Origin: a virus
IMG/VR virus record: IMGVR_UViG_3300031602_000019
Location: 1 to 31,307 of that record
Length of the DNA: 31,307 nt
Strand: one strand, 5' to 3'
Under the pieces are notes generated by a model. That model was not told the origin of the DNA. It was given only the letters and a program-made list of their open reading frames with translations, and made no database searches. Positions within the stretch are counted from its first letter, which is position 1, and each line of letters opens with the position of its first letter. Below are positions 21,973 through 31,071 of this stretch, in pieces. Both the position numbers and the translations under genes were made by a program.

Positions 21973-24404
21973 TGTGTAGTTCCTATATTGGTTACACCCA
22001 ATACTGCTGCCAATTGAAGCCTGAATGGATATGGCTGCGTTATGTTAACGTGTAAGTCTCTTGAGTACCCTTTGGAGTATCCTAGAAGCTTACCATCAAT
22101 AGGTGTTTCAAGATTGCCCATAAGCGTTGATGTGCTTCTACCGTCAGTCGGCTTGCCATTTATCATAGGCGGCTGAGAGTCGATAACATCTAACCATACT
22201 TTCGGGTGTCGTTTCTTTTCAGCGTACTGAGAACCTTCAGTCAAGTAATCCAAGTCTGAAGGTGTTATCGCTTGAGTGAATGGTATACCCCACTCAATGA
22301 ATCTTGAGGGGGTGTCCATTGTATATACTGTTCCAGTCAGCCTTCCTGTTAGGACTAACTCATCGTAAGTGCCATAGAAGTCTATCGCTCCGTCACCCAT
22401 AATGCATAGGTTAACCTGACTCTCACCATTGACGGCGTATCTGCTTGATAGTCCACCTACAAGGCTACTTCCATCTAGGTCGATAGATGCTATTGGGCTG
22501 CCAGACTCTTGGAATAACTTATGATCCATAGTGGAGCTTTTGTTTGTTAGCTCTAAGCTTGTATGGTTCGTGACAGTTCCTGCTCCGTCCACGAAGGTAC
22601 GGCTTGTAGTCATGTAAAGTCTGTCATAGTCGGCATCACGAAGACTCGCTATACTTAGAACCTCGCAAGACATAGGATGCTTAGACCAACCAACCTTATT
22701 AGGGTCAATGGCTGGGTCGTACACGCATGAATAAATAGTCCCGTCTGATAGCCTTACCCAAAATATGCTATCTGGAATCTCAGTAAAGGCAAGCTCAACT
22801 ATTCTATAATCATGGAATAAATGCTCCGCCAGCCAAGCAAGGTCTACGCTTATCCATTTCTGGCGATTAGATGTGAAGTCACTTCTAAATGCTCTTATTT
22901 CGTGTCCTGATGCGGTCACATGAACAAGGGAGTCACCAACCTTCATTGGCTGTATGTGCTGAGAACCGTAGCTGCTGACCTGACTAAACATTGGTGGGTT
23001 CATGTTTGATATGTAATTATCAACGTAAGCCACCCACTCGCCCCCAGTAGTTCCGATAAATAGTCCTTCACCGCCAACAACCCATTGAATGTGGTTTTGG
23101 TCTGTTGCTGCAATATCAAATGTTAACCCTGAGTCTTCAGGACGAGTAATGACAATACTCATTACGTCTGAATAATCTGGATGTAATGCTGGCTTTGCAG
23201 GGGCGGGGTTTGGTTGAGATAGTGGGAATTCAATGCTTAAAAAAGCCCCCTTATAGCTTCTAAGGAATCTCTTGATACAGAATCCGTCAGCACCAAAACC
23301 AGTATAGGAGTTGGGGTTTATGTCTTCTCCAGTGGCAGAGGATAGATTTTTGTGTATCATGTAATCGCCAAGCCCTAGTCCAGTAAGTCCCTCAACGATA
23401 TTTCCACTGGAATCTAGTGGCGGGTCTAATTGAATACCACCCCTAAACACTTGTAGTAGCTTTAGGTCTACTAAACTGCCCTGAACGTGCATGTAGTTAA
23501 TAACGCCTGTTGGCATGGGATCAACTGTTGGATAAGTCCATTCAGGAGATACGGTCTCAAAGTCATCTTCGTGAGAACTCCAGAAACCCTTATCTATCTT
23601 AGTCAGATCGTCTGTTCTTGTGAAGACTAGACGGTGTGTGGCATGAGTCATCCCGCCAAATACTAGGCGCTGCTGATAGTATCCAACAGTTCTTGGGTAT
23701 CCTAACTTCTTTCCTTGAGCTGTAACAGCATCCCTAATTCTTAATCCATCCCCCCACTCCGACCCATACGTTCCGAGAAAGGTAAAGCCCCACTTAATAG
23801 TAGCGCTGTTGGGGACGTTGTATCGGATCAACTTCATTGGAGGGTAGTGGCTATGAACCATTACGATCATGTCTTTTATTTGGACGAAATGCACATCCTG
23901 AATTTCTGAATGGGCATAAGGTACTGGTGTATCTGGGAAGTCACTTACATTCTCGTTGATGCCAATATCCGCGATAGCTTGTCTTTCAAAGGTCTCTGGA
24001 TTATTTAGATTCTTATCTGAAGAATCATAGACGCTGATTCTTGATGTATGTGGCGATCCTACATAGTCGGCGTTATCGCTGAAAACAACAATATAAGCTT
24101 GATCTACATTCACTGAGAATGGAATTATCCTTATAGGAGTGTTGTCACGCTGAAACCCTGAAATAGAGGCTGCTCCATATAGGTAGCTTCCAGAAATATC
24201 AGTTACAAGCTGACCAGCAGCACTTGATATATCAGAACCAATAAAGTCAGTTCCGTGTCTACCTGCCGCGATGCCGTGCGATTCTGCGTGCATATTCTCA
24301 AGCTTCTTACATCCAGTAGCTACTTGAGGTAGAGCCGATTGCGCTCTCATTCTAGGCGTTACTTCGCCAAAACTAAAGTTACTCTGTATTGGCTTAATGA
24401 CCAT
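21969..24404 (-). CDS. Tail tubular protein B / nozzle
   Basis: An 811-residue protein with the hallmark N-terminus of T7 gp12-like nozzle proteins: NFSFGEVTPRMRAQ, then ATGCKKLENM and AAGRHGTDFIG (the SFGE..P.....GC...EN......R.GT pattern). The rest is beta-rich with many aromatic strands, as expected for propeller-type nozzles such as T7 gp12 and P22 gp10. It forms the lower tail tube and contacts fibres. It lies two bases after the adapter gene, and the pair is conserved in podoviruses. Confidence 0.9.
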   Translation of the reverse strand: MVIKPIQSNFSFGEVTPRMRAQSALPQVATGCKKLENMHAESHGIAAGRHGTDFIGSDISSAAGQLVTDISGSYLYGAASISGFQRDNTPIRIIPFSVNVDQAYIVVFSDNADYVGSPHTSRISVYDSSDKNLNNPETFERQAIADIGINENVSDFPDTPVPYAHSEIQDVHFVQIKDMIVMVHSHYPPMKLIRYNVPNSATIKWGFTFLGTYGSEWGDGLRIRDAVTAQGKKLGYPRTVGYYQQRLVFGGMTHATHRLVFTRTDDLTKIDKGFWSSHEDDFETVSPEWTYPTVDPMPTGVINYMHVQGSLVDLKLLQVFRGGIQLDPPLDSSGNIVEGLTGLGLGDYMIHKNLSSATGEDINPNSYTGFGADGFCIKRFLRSYKGAFLSIEFPLSQPNPAPAKPALHPDYSDVMSIVITRPEDSGLTFDIAATDQNHIQWVVGGEGLFIGTTGGEWVAYVDNYISNMNPPMFSQVSSYGSQHIQPMKVGDSLVHVTASGHEIRAFRSDFTSNRQKWISVDLAWLAEHLFHDYRIVELAFTEIPDSIFWVRLSDGTIYSCVYDPAIDPNKVGWSKHPMSCEVLSIASLRDADYDRLYMTTSRTFVDGAGTVTNHTSLELTNKSSTMDHKLFQESGSPIASIDLDGSSLVGGLSSRYAVNGESQVNLCIMGDGAIDFYGTYDELVLTGRLTGTVYTMDTPSRFIEWGIPFTQAITPSDLDYLTEGSQYAEKKRHPKVWLDVIDSQPPMINGKPTDGRSTSTLMGNLETPIDGKLLGYSKGYSRDLHVNITQPYPFRLQLAAVLGVTNIGTTQ

Positions 24405-24406
24405 GA

Positions 24407-25018
24407 CTAGCTCACATTACTTTCTTGGCTAAGCCCGATTCCATAGAAACCTCTACGAAGATCACGCCCATCATCAACACCAAGGTTTTGTATGCCTTGC
24501 TCAAGATCGTTAGAGCTAATGGCAAACTGTATGGCTTGACCGTACATCTCCCTAGCTTCGTTCTTTAGTTGTCGATCACCAGTAACAGACAAAGCAATCT
24601 TGGATGCCAAGTAATAAACAAAGGCTTCCTCAAAGGCTGGACTGAAGTATTGCTCACCTACATCTTCTATGTACTCACAGGAGAATGTGGCTGCATCAGT
24701 TCTTATCTCGTCTTTAAAACGCTGCCAAGGCTGATCGTCATTATCCACACGGAGCATCTTCAAACATGCTGACGGGTAGATGAACACATGAGGCCATTTA
24801 GGGTCAAGCGTTAGGGGTAATGTTAGGGGGGTTACTTCTGTTAAAGTCTGTCTCTTTGTTGCAAACCACCAGTTGTGGTGCATCAAGAGATACTTTTTAG
24901 ATAATTCGTACTGAAGGTTTATGGTTTCAGCAGGGGTAGTCTCATCAGTGAAACTAATTATCGAGGATTCACCAAGATAAGATAAAGCCATGTTAGCGAT
25001 GTCTACTTTTGATGACAT
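24407..25018 (-). CDS. Tail tubular protein A / head-tail adapter
   Basis: A 203-residue protein of the T7 gp11-like adapter family. Conserved features are IANMALSYLGE near the start, ETINLQYELSKKYLLMHHNWWFATKRQTL at about 31-59 (parts of the family pattern L......LL..H.W.FA..R) and an AFEEAFVYYLASKIAL helix later. It forms the ring between portal and nozzle. An AAAGAGG ribosome-binding site precedes the ATG at 25018. It is the first gene after the capsid terminator, so it must be reached by read-through or by an unseen promoter. Confidence 0.88.
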   Translation of the reverse strand: MSSKVDIANMALSYLGESSIISFTDETTPAETINLQYELSKKYLLMHHNWWFATKRQTLTEVTPLTLPLTLDPKWPHVFIYPSACLKMLRVDNDDQPWQRFKDEIRTDAATFSCEYIEDVGEQYFSPAFEEAFVYYLASKIALSVTGDRQLKNEAREMYGQAIQFAISSNDLEQGIQNLGVDDGRDLRRGFYGIGLSQESNVS

Positions 25019-25031
25019 ATTATACCTCTTT

Positions 25032-25062
25032 AAAAAAGGGGCTAAAGATTATCCTTAGCCCC
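25032..25062 (-). terminator. Intrinsic terminator after the capsid gene
   Basis: On the minus strand the arms GGGGCTAA and TTAGCCCC (25055-25062 and 25038-25045) form a perfect 8-bp stem with a 9-base loop, followed by six T (25037-25032). It lies 34 bases beyond the capsid stop and just before the adapter gene. It would strongly cut back transcription of downstream tail genes relative to capsid. Confidence 0.85.
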
Positions 25063-25095
25063 ATATAAGCCCTTTGGAGAGGGGTAAACCTGACG

Positions 25096-25992
25096 TTACG
25101 CTACGGTAAGAATCTCGATAACCTTCTCTTCTTCTAGTCGTACTGCACCAGCTACGAATTCAAAGTAGACCTGATCTGAGTAAGATAGATCGAAGCGTTC
25201 GCTTACACGAGCCATCATATCTTCACCAATCGCTAGACCAACTGCTGATTCGCAGTATACCAAGCCAACAGTATCAGCAGATCGAGTTTCAAGTCGCTCT
25301 GTGCGAATGAAGTTCAAGCCTAGATAAGTGTTGATTTCGCCATTAACAAGAGCTTTTACGCTGTTGTAGTCTGAGCTAGTGATTTCGGTAACTGCAAGTA
25401 ATTCATGCAATTGCTTAGAAGTTACTAGGCAATACATTTTCTCGTAGTCTTCGTCAACATCTGAACTAAGTAGTTGCTCTTTAGCTGCAAGCAATTTACC
25501 AAGGTTCATAGTTGTGTTACCACCAATTGTGTTAGCGATAATATTCGTGGACGGCAATGAAGCTGTACCAAGAGTATAATCACCACCTGCTGGATTGGTA
25601 GTCGGAACTTTAGTCACCGCATCTGCTGAGAGAGCAGCGATAATCAAGTCATCCCACTGGCGACCCATTGCCATCGCGCCATTCACTGAATACTTACCAG
25701 TGATGTCGATTAGAGTGCGAATGTCATCACCACGATCAATCAAGGATGCCCACTGATACTCAGTTAAGCCGACCTGTCTACGATCATGTGGAACTTCAAT
25801 GTTTGGGGTAGTCGCGTTGCGACCAGATTTAACTACAGCAGAGGTAGTACCGATTCGCTCAAAGTTGTGAACAGAAGCATTAACTACTTCAGAAACTACT
25901 GTAGGACGAAGGCGTGAACCACGTTGTTGTGCCAAATGAATTACGTTGCGTTTATACGCCTCAACGTGTGCGTTTTGAACTGAGATAGCCAT
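25096..25992 (-). CDS. Major capsid protein
   Basis: A 298-residue protein, probably of the HK97-like fold in the podovirus group that includes phage BPP-1-type capsids (Phage_capsid_2-like). Visible markers are VEAYKRNVIHLAQQRGSRLR near the N-terminus, RRQVGLTEYQWASLIDRGDD, a MGRQWDDLIIAAL helix, and QVYFEFVAGAVRLEEEKV at the end. It follows the scaffold gene. It has its own candidate promoter (26119-26147) and terminator (25032-25062), consistent with the need for several hundred copies per virion. Ribosome-binding site AGGAG lies about 12 bases before the ATG. Confidence 0.87.
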   Translation of the reverse strand: MAISVQNAHVEAYKRNVIHLAQQRGSRLRPTVVSEVVNASVHNFERIGTTSAVVKSGRNATTPNIEVPHDRRQVGLTEYQWASLIDRGDDIRTLIDITGKYSVNGAMAMGRQWDDLIIAALSADAVTKVPTTNPAGGDYTLGTASLPSTNIIANTIGGNTTMNLGKLLAAKEQLLSSDVDEDYEKMYCLVTSKQLHELLAVTEITSSDYNSVKALVNGEINTYLGLNFIRTERLETRSADTVGLVYCESAVGLAIGEDMMARVSERFDLSYSDQVYFEFVAGAVRLEEEKVIEILTVA

Positions 25993-26014
25993 TAGAGGAC
26001 TCCTATCAAATAAA

Positions 26015-26118
26015 GTTTATTAAAAAGTTTTATTCGGTTAGGAATCCCTAAGTGGGGCTAATCCTGCATTTCTTTGGTCTGCTAGACCAACAGGGCTTAA
26101 TGCGTATCTGTTAGCCCT
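26015..26118 (-). promoter_or_regulatory. Structured leader of the capsid transcript
   Basis: Between the capsid promoter and its start codon there are three inverted repeats. One is AGGGCT/AGCCCT (26092-26097 with 26113-26118), which overlaps the predicted start site and may be an operator. Another is a 7-bp stem with a 3-base loop, TTGGTCT/AGACCAA (26074-26080 with 26084-26090). The third is a weaker TTAG/CTAA plus CCC/GGG hairpin (26038-26061). The last two would fold in the RNA and could protect its 5' end. Confidence 0.5.
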
Positions 26119-26147
26119 AATGTAGCCTTAATCAAGAACTGTGTCAA
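26119..26147 (-). promoter_or_regulatory. Sigma70-type promoter for the capsid gene
   Basis: On the minus strand a perfect TTGACA (26142-26147) is 17 bases from TACATT (26119-26124, four of six matches). The -35 box includes the stop codon of the scaffold gene. Predicted start is near 26112, about 120 bases before the capsid ATG. Confidence 0.55.
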
Positions 26148-26935
26148 CCCCCATCCAGCTCTTCGTAGTATTTAAGCACTGTATCTACTCTGCGAGAATG
26201 ATCTGGATGACTCTTAATGTGAAATGGATCAGATTGGTTAGCCATAACGGAAGCAATCTTTTCATTGATTTCATCCTTAGACCCGCCGTAAGTAGCGGTT
26301 TCGTTCTCGCCACGGGTTAGCTTCTTAGCCACCATAGTTTTATTGAGAGCATAGCCTAACTTGATGATGTCAGCGTTGTTGGTAAGACCACTCTTCTCAA
26401 GCATAGACATAAGTTCATCGCCACCATGATCGCGCAAGACCTTAGTTGCTAACTTAGCCCGACCCTCAAAGGTTTCGCCCCACTCATTCTTTAGTGCATC
26501 CAGCCCTACCAAAGTCTCTTCAGCATTCAGGTCTGCAAATGATGTGGTCTTCTCAGTGATGAGTTCGTTGATACGTCTAGCTTGACCGCTATTCAGGTTT
26601 AACCCATGAAGAGTATTGGCTAGTTCTTCGTTCTCCATCTCATAACCAGACGCGCTCTCTGGAACACCTAGCTTTGGATAGAGCTTCTTCCATCCCTCAA
26701 CATCGTCAGCGGCAGGGATACGCGCAACACCCTCGACACCTTCAAGCTTTGAGTAGAACTTATCTCGCTCTTCATCGCCAGCTTCAGCGTTAGGCATAAG
26801 GATAGACCGTGACATAGTTGCCCGATTATCCGTGTACCGTTTGACAAATGTTTCCAAGGTATCAGACCCCTTAACATCCCCGTGTGCTGCCATTTCTGCT
26901 GGCAACCCCTCACTCCAATGCTTATCTTCAGACAT
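26144..26935 (-). CDS. Scaffolding protein
   Basis: A 263-residue acidic, helix-rich protein just before the major capsid gene. Features common to podovirus scaffolds are the N-terminal WSEGLPAEMAAHG with ETFVKRYTDNRATM, then RIPAADDVEGWKKLYPKLGVPES and a charged C-terminal helix (HSRRVDTVLKYYEELDGG), the usual site of coat binding. It directs procapsid assembly and leaves before or during packaging. It overlaps the upstream small gene by 8 bases. Confidence 0.85.
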   Translation of the reverse strand: MSEDKHWSEGLPAEMAAHGDVKGSDTLETFVKRYTDNRATMSRSILMPNAEAGDEERDKFYSKLEGVEGVARIPAADDVEGWKKLYPKLGVPESASGYEMENEELANTLHGLNLNSGQARRINELITEKTTSFADLNAEETLVGLDALKNEWGETFEGRAKLATKVLRDHGGDELMSMLEKSGLTNNADIIKLGYALNKTMVAKKLTRGENETATYGGSKDEINEKIASVMANQSDPFHIKSHPDHSRRVDTVLKYYEELDGG

Positions 26936-27179
26936 TCTTTATCTCTCTATATAAATTAATTAAATGTATTAACATGCCACGCTCACCTTCAACGCGCATT
27001 GCTTGATCGCCATTAGGACTAACAGTTTGATGAAACAGATAGTCCTGCTGGAGTGCTTCAAGAAGTTCCTCAAAGGGTAGATACCCCTCAAGTTTCTTCA
27101 TTGCTATTGCTACCGACCCTGAAAGGAGTTCTTCCTCATAGTCAGCTTCGGATTTAGCTCGTTGGTTCTTGTCCTTCAT
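26928..27179 (-). CDS. Small hypothetical protein between portal and scaffold
   Basis: An 83-residue charged, helical protein (LLSGSVAIAMKKLEGYLPFE, then a helix ending LIHLINLYREIKNV). It starts at 27179, overlapping the portal C-terminus by 26 bases, and ends inside the scaffold start. Small proteins in this slot are common in podovirus head modules, but no function is known to me. It may assist portal or scaffold assembly. Confidence 0.72.
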   Translation of the reverse strand: MKDKNQRAKSEADYEEELLSGSVAIAMKKLEGYLPFEELLEALQQDYLFHQTVSPNGDQAMRVEGERGMLIHLINLYREIKNV

Positions 27180-28773
27180 CTTCTTCCACCCCGTTTACAC
27201 CTTTAAGAACGCGCTCTTGTTCTTGCTGCTGTTGTTGTTGTTGTTGCATTGCTTCTTGCTGTTGCTGTATTTCAGCATCGAAGGTTTCTTTATCCTTCCA
27301 TACCAAGGTAGGTACACCCAATCCATCAGCCAGGATTGATCCTGCTTGGTGTTCGTCTAATGCCATTACTACGTTAGGCTTCATCTGAGCCATCTGCATT
27401 ACCCACTGACTGAACTGCATAGTAGCTTCTACTTCGGCTGCTCGTTGCGACTTAGCTAATGGGGATAGATACTCAACTGTAATGTCTGACTCAGTTGCAC
27501 TCTGAGGTAGGTCGGGGAAAGCACCGCCATCGAGCATAATTCTGAATACCCGATTAATGAGTGGCTGTAACTTCTCGGTCTTAATTCTACCGAATGTTGC
27601 CCCTAACAATCTCTGCATCAGGTCATAACGGATACGAACCTCATACGCTGTGTCGTGGTTTCTGTCAGGAAGGATAAGCTCTTGCTCATGGAACGAGGAC
27701 TTGATCCCATCTCGGAGTTCTTCAGCCTTAACCATTGTGTTCTGGAAGCTGAATGGCTCGTCAATGTTGTTGATAGCGTTAGGTCGGTTAACAATAGTAA
27801 CTCCGTTAACACCCCTGTTCAGCTTTCCGTTCATCAGAGTACCAGCAACAATCTCTTTCGCTGGCAGTATGTTCTTTTCCCAAGCACCCAATTCAAGACG
27901 CTTAACCTCATTCATAGTGATGATGTCAGGTAGTGCTGTCATGGCTGGCGACCAACCGTAAACGTCACCAGTGATCTTATCCCATCGAGATACAAGCATT
28001 GGTAGTTCGGGAGCATAGCTCTCTTCCATCAACTGCATTTCGTTCTTATAGATTAGGGTGATCTTATACTTGCCCTGCTCTCTGTCAGCCGTACTATGTA
28101 GAGTGGTAGGCTCGATAGCTTCAACAAAAGATATTGGAGTCGATATTTTCTTCTCCATCTTATCTCTGAAGTCTGCGATTATTTCCCTAGAGATGTTTTC
28201 ATCGCCATGATATTTATTCAGCGCGGCTTCTGGAGACATCTTTACTTCACGGTAAATTCTGTCTGGTGTTCCGTCAGCGCCTTCATCAAACACAAAGGTT
28301 GTTAGGTGGTGATCTCTGAAGATCAATCTTTGGAATATACCATCATCACTCTCGTCCTCAACAGAAAGACCAGACGTACCAAAGGCAACCATACCCTGTA
28401 TGTCTTGACCTATCTGAACTAGAAAGTTTGAGTCTTCAAAGGCTGCTAGCATTGAGTCTGTGACTTGCTCTAACCAAGAACTCCACTCGTCCGACTGATT
28501 ATCTTTACCTCGTAGCTTTAAGCCAAACCACTTGCCAGTGAAGATAGCGCCGATGATTGAGGTGGACAGTAGCCTTGCAGACCTAACAGCAGTAGCATCA
28601 AATATCTGATTGCTTCTGGTCATGTCACCCTTGACTCGTTTGGTTATGAAGTCGCTATGGTTAGGGATAACGAATTGAGAAATGTATTCCCAGTAGGTTT
28701 CCCAGTTCTTTCTGGATGTCTTTAGCCGCTTCTGTTCGCTACATATTCTGATTGCTTCTTTATCGTAATTCAT
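27154..28773 (-). CDS. Portal (head-tail connector) protein
   Basis: A 539-residue portal of the T7-like head-to-tail connecting family. It shows an N-terminal RKNWETYWEYISQFVIPNH, then RSARLLSTSIIGAIFTGKWFGL, a core GWSPAMTALPDIITMNEVKR and ATFGRIKTEKLQPLINRVFR, all in normal order. It forms the dodecameric ring through which DNA is packaged and ejected. The C-terminus carries a glutamine-rich stretch with up to eight consecutive Gln (27214-27268) followed by an acidic tail. That stretch is unusual and probably disordered. It lies 3 bases after the proline-rich gene. Confidence 0.92.
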   Translation of the reverse strand: MNYDKEAIRICSEQKRLKTSRKNWETYWEYISQFVIPNHSDFITKRVKGDMTRSNQIFDATAVRSARLLSTSIIGAIFTGKWFGLKLRGKDNQSDEWSSWLEQVTDSMLAAFEDSNFLVQIGQDIQGMVAFGTSGLSVEDESDDGIFQRLIFRDHHLTTFVFDEGADGTPDRIYREVKMSPEAALNKYHGDENISREIIADFRDKMEKKISTPISFVEAIEPTTLHSTADREQGKYKITLIYKNEMQLMEESYAPELPMLVSRWDKITGDVYGWSPAMTALPDIITMNEVKRLELGAWEKNILPAKEIVAGTLMNGKLNRGVNGVTIVNRPNAINNIDEPFSFQNTMVKAEELRDGIKSSFHEQELILPDRNHDTAYEVRIRYDLMQRLLGATFGRIKTEKLQPLINRVFRIMLDGGAFPDLPQSATESDITVEYLSPLAKSQRAAEVEATMQFSQWVMQMAQMKPNVVMALDEHQAGSILADGLGVPTLVWKDKETFDAEIQQQQEAMQQQQQQQQEQERVLKGVNGVEEDEGQEPTS

Positions 28774-28776
28774 AAT

Positions 28777-29502
28777 TTATCCTGTGTAGTCTGATGCCCA
28801 GACCCAATTTGTTATACCAGCTCGTCTTGCAGATTCTGGAGTTGCGTAACGCCGACCTGTTGCGGGGTCTACTACCTCGTCTTCAGGGGTTGTGTCCCTA
28901 ATAGTTAGAGTCGTATCAATCTCATCGTTCGTGTCTTCATCTTGAGAAGGCGGTGGATTTGACTCATCTTCTGGCGTTTCAGGATCGTCTTCATGCTCTT
29001 CATCATCAATAACATCATTGCTGGGTGGAGTTTGATCTGGGTCGTCATTAACTGGCGGCGGCGGTGAAATCTCTGGCGGCTCTGGATCAAGCGGCGGATC
29101 AACGATGTCAGGCGGCGGCGCTGTTGGCGGGGGTGGCGCTGCTGGTGGAGGTGGCGCTACTACTGGCGGAGGCGGCGCTTCTTGGTGAATTGCAAAGCCG
29201 TGCTGCACATCAATCGCATTTCTTAATCCTTCATCACCACTGTTCCATGCGTTAACATAGTTGTCATACCAGTATCGAGCATCTCCACTATTACGAGCAG
29301 TAGTGTCTATATTACCATTACCCCTGTCGAAAGCCATCTGACGCTGCCAAGTCTCCCAAGTAACAGCAGAACCTCCGCCCCAGTTATCTACATTACCTGA
29401 AGGTGCAGGTGGTGGAGTTCCCCCTGATGGAGGTGGAGGTGGAGTCCCGCCCGTTGGTGGAGGCGGGGGAGCGTTTGGTTTGTCGTTAGGGTCTTTAGGC
29501 AT
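28777..29502 (-). CDS. Proline-rich low-complexity protein
   Basis: A 241-residue protein with PPPPPTGGTPPPPPSGGTPP near the N-terminus, a short folded-looking segment at about 40-105 (VTWETWQRQMAFDRG, ARYWYDNYVNAWNSG), a second Pro-rich region, a long acidic Asp/Glu/Pro region, and a C-terminal ATGRRYATPESARRAGITNW. No catalytic motif is seen. It sits between terminase (1-base overlap, TGATG) and portal, a slot where phages may carry a head protein or decoration factor. Pro-rich rods can act as flexible linkers on the capsid. Function unknown. A GTG at 29505 could be used instead of the ATG. Confidence 0.75.
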   Translation of the reverse strand: MPKDPNDKPNAPPPPPTGGTPPPPPSGGTPPPAPSGNVDNWGGGSAVTWETWQRQMAFDRGNGNIDTTARNSGDARYWYDNYVNAWNSGDEGLRNAIDVQHGFAIHQEAPPPPVVAPPPPAAPPPPTAPPPDIVDPPLDPEPPEISPPPPVNDDPDQTPPSNDVIDDEEHEDDPETPEDESNPPPSQDEDTNDEIDTTLTIRDTTPEDEVVDPATGRRYATPESARRAGITNWVWASDYTG

Positions 29503-31070
29503 CACATACTCGTTGTAACAATAATTTCTTCGTTAACTCTAAATGGAATGTGCTGTGCAAATGTTAGCGCACACGCATCCCCCTCGTCTGGAGAGAACCC
29601 AAGCTCCTTCTTAATCTGGTCTTTAGGCAGTAAAAGCAAACGATGGTTCAAATCTCGCTTGTATAGGCTACCACAAAGGTCGGTTTGTAAGCTATCCGAA
29701 TCAGGTATTTGTACGGGAGTATTCTCATCATTTAGCCATAAAGCCATTCTACCCCACATTTCTGCCCTTTTATTCCCATATTTCACGTCATTATCCGCTG
29801 TAGAGCCGAATGCAATCGGTATCACATTTGGGTATCCCTTGTCGTGGAGTGCGTCACAAATGTCTGATCCACCACCAGAGTCAATGAATGTAATGGTCGG
29901 TCTGTGCTTCTCGATAAACTGTAGGCACTTTGATAATTTCTGTCCAAGAGTGTTCACATCTGATCCAGAATAAGAAACTACCTCGATAATCTCTCTGCCT
30001 TTACGGGCTGCCAAGGAAAATCTATCTCCCCCCTCAACACCGAATGACGGGTCAATGCCGACTGTGACATGCCCACGCGCATCTATGTCCTGTTTCCTAG
30101 CTCGCATACACCACAGAGGATCAATCAGACCCCCTCCAGCAGACGATTGGAACGCTTCGGTAGGATTCATAGGGTATTCTTGCTTGAAGCGGTTAAGGCC
30201 ATCTGTGCCGTCCGACTCCATAGACTTGATCTTGATTCTCCGCCAATGAATTTGATCTAGTGTTAGCTCTGTGTGTTCTACACCAGAAAGATCGGTGTAA
30301 GGTCGGAACAATTCCTGTAGTTCCATCTCTGATTCTTCTGGTTCAAAGTCTAGCGGAGCTAATTTTTGATATTCACTCTGCCAATACCACGGAACGAACA
30401 CGGGAATGAAGTCTGTCTCTCCCTTTTCTGCTAGAACCCACTGTTTGTGGAAGTAATTACCCATTCCACGGGCTGTAGACTCGTACCAAATCTCTGTATT
30501 ACGAGCATCTGGAACGGTTTGCATCAATCCTACGGCTAAATCCCCTGCGTTTTCCCACAAAGCCACCTCAGAACCGTGCAAATATTGATTCGTGGAGCTT
30601 ACACCAGTGTTTTTATTGCCAGCAGTACCAACACGATACTCTGAATCGAGCTTATCAAAGCGAATGTAGTTGAGGGATGCGCCAGAAGTAGACGGTTTAA
30701 TGAGTTCATTGCAATGTTCATGGTATCTCGATGTCATACCAAGGAGATTCTTCGTTGCTTCCCCTTCGTGAGTTAAGATAAACGCCCTTTTCCCTATGGC
30801 GTGGGTGATTTTCCAGTAGAAACGACCCTGAATGTAGGTGGACATGCCCTGTTGCCGACCTTTTAGCACGATAATCCGCACATATCCTACGTCATTCATC
30901 TGCTTTTCAGCGATATTATGGACATAAAGTTGGGCTTGGTTCATCTCAAGCGGTTGTATACCGTCAGACTTGGTACGAATTTTTAAATTGACCTGTGCGT
31001 AATACACAAAGTTAGTCCTAAGTAGCTCCCTAAGTTCTAATTCCAGCTCTTCGTTGCTTTGTTTAGGCAT
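29502..31070 (-). CDS. terL: Terminase large subunit
   Basis: A 522-residue packaging ATPase and nuclease. The Walker A-type loop is GRQQGMST (71-78), Walker B is SEVALWEN (167-174, with E173 probably catalytic), and the coupling motif lies near 195-202 (IWYESTARG). The nuclease domain carries the acidic residues D340 (VGIDPSFG), D397 (FIDSGG) and D495/D498 (SPDEGDACALTF). It cuts concatemers and pumps DNA through the portal. Order terminase, portal, scaffold, capsid is normal for podoviruses. The ATG at 31070 lies just after the stop of the small HTH-like gene. Confidence 0.93.
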   Translation of the reverse strand: MPKQSNEELELELRELLRTNFVYYAQVNLKIRTKSDGIQPLEMNQAQLYVHNIAEKQMNDVGYVRIIVLKGRQQGMSTYIQGRFYWKITHAIGKRAFILTHEGEATKNLLGMTSRYHEHCNELIKPSTSGASLNYIRFDKLDSEYRVGTAGNKNTGVSSTNQYLHGSEVALWENAGDLAVGLMQTVPDARNTEIWYESTARGMGNYFHKQWVLAEKGETDFIPVFVPWYWQSEYQKLAPLDFEPEESEMELQELFRPYTDLSGVEHTELTLDQIHWRRIKIKSMESDGTDGLNRFKQEYPMNPTEAFQSSAGGGLIDPLWCMRARKQDIDARGHVTVGIDPSFGVEGGDRFSLAARKGREIIEVVSYSGSDVNTLGQKLSKCLQFIEKHRPTITFIDSGGGSDICDALHDKGYPNVIPIAFGSTADNDVKYGNKRAEMWGRMALWLNDENTPVQIPDSDSLQTDLCGSLYKRDLNHRLLLLPKDQIKKELGFSPDEGDACALTFAQHIPFRVNEEIIVTTSM

Positions 31071-31071
31071 A

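Noticed and set aside
26074-26090. Similarity of the capsid-leader hairpin (TTGGTCT/AGACCAA) to the early RNA hairpin (GGTCTGT/ACAGACC)
   Set aside because: The shared core is only about six bases, and the orientation relative to transcription differs. It could be chance, so no common regulator is claimed.
27618-27961. Several overlapping 64-103 codon ORFs on both strands inside the portal gene
   Set aside because: They are shadows of the portal frame, without start signals or recognisable products.
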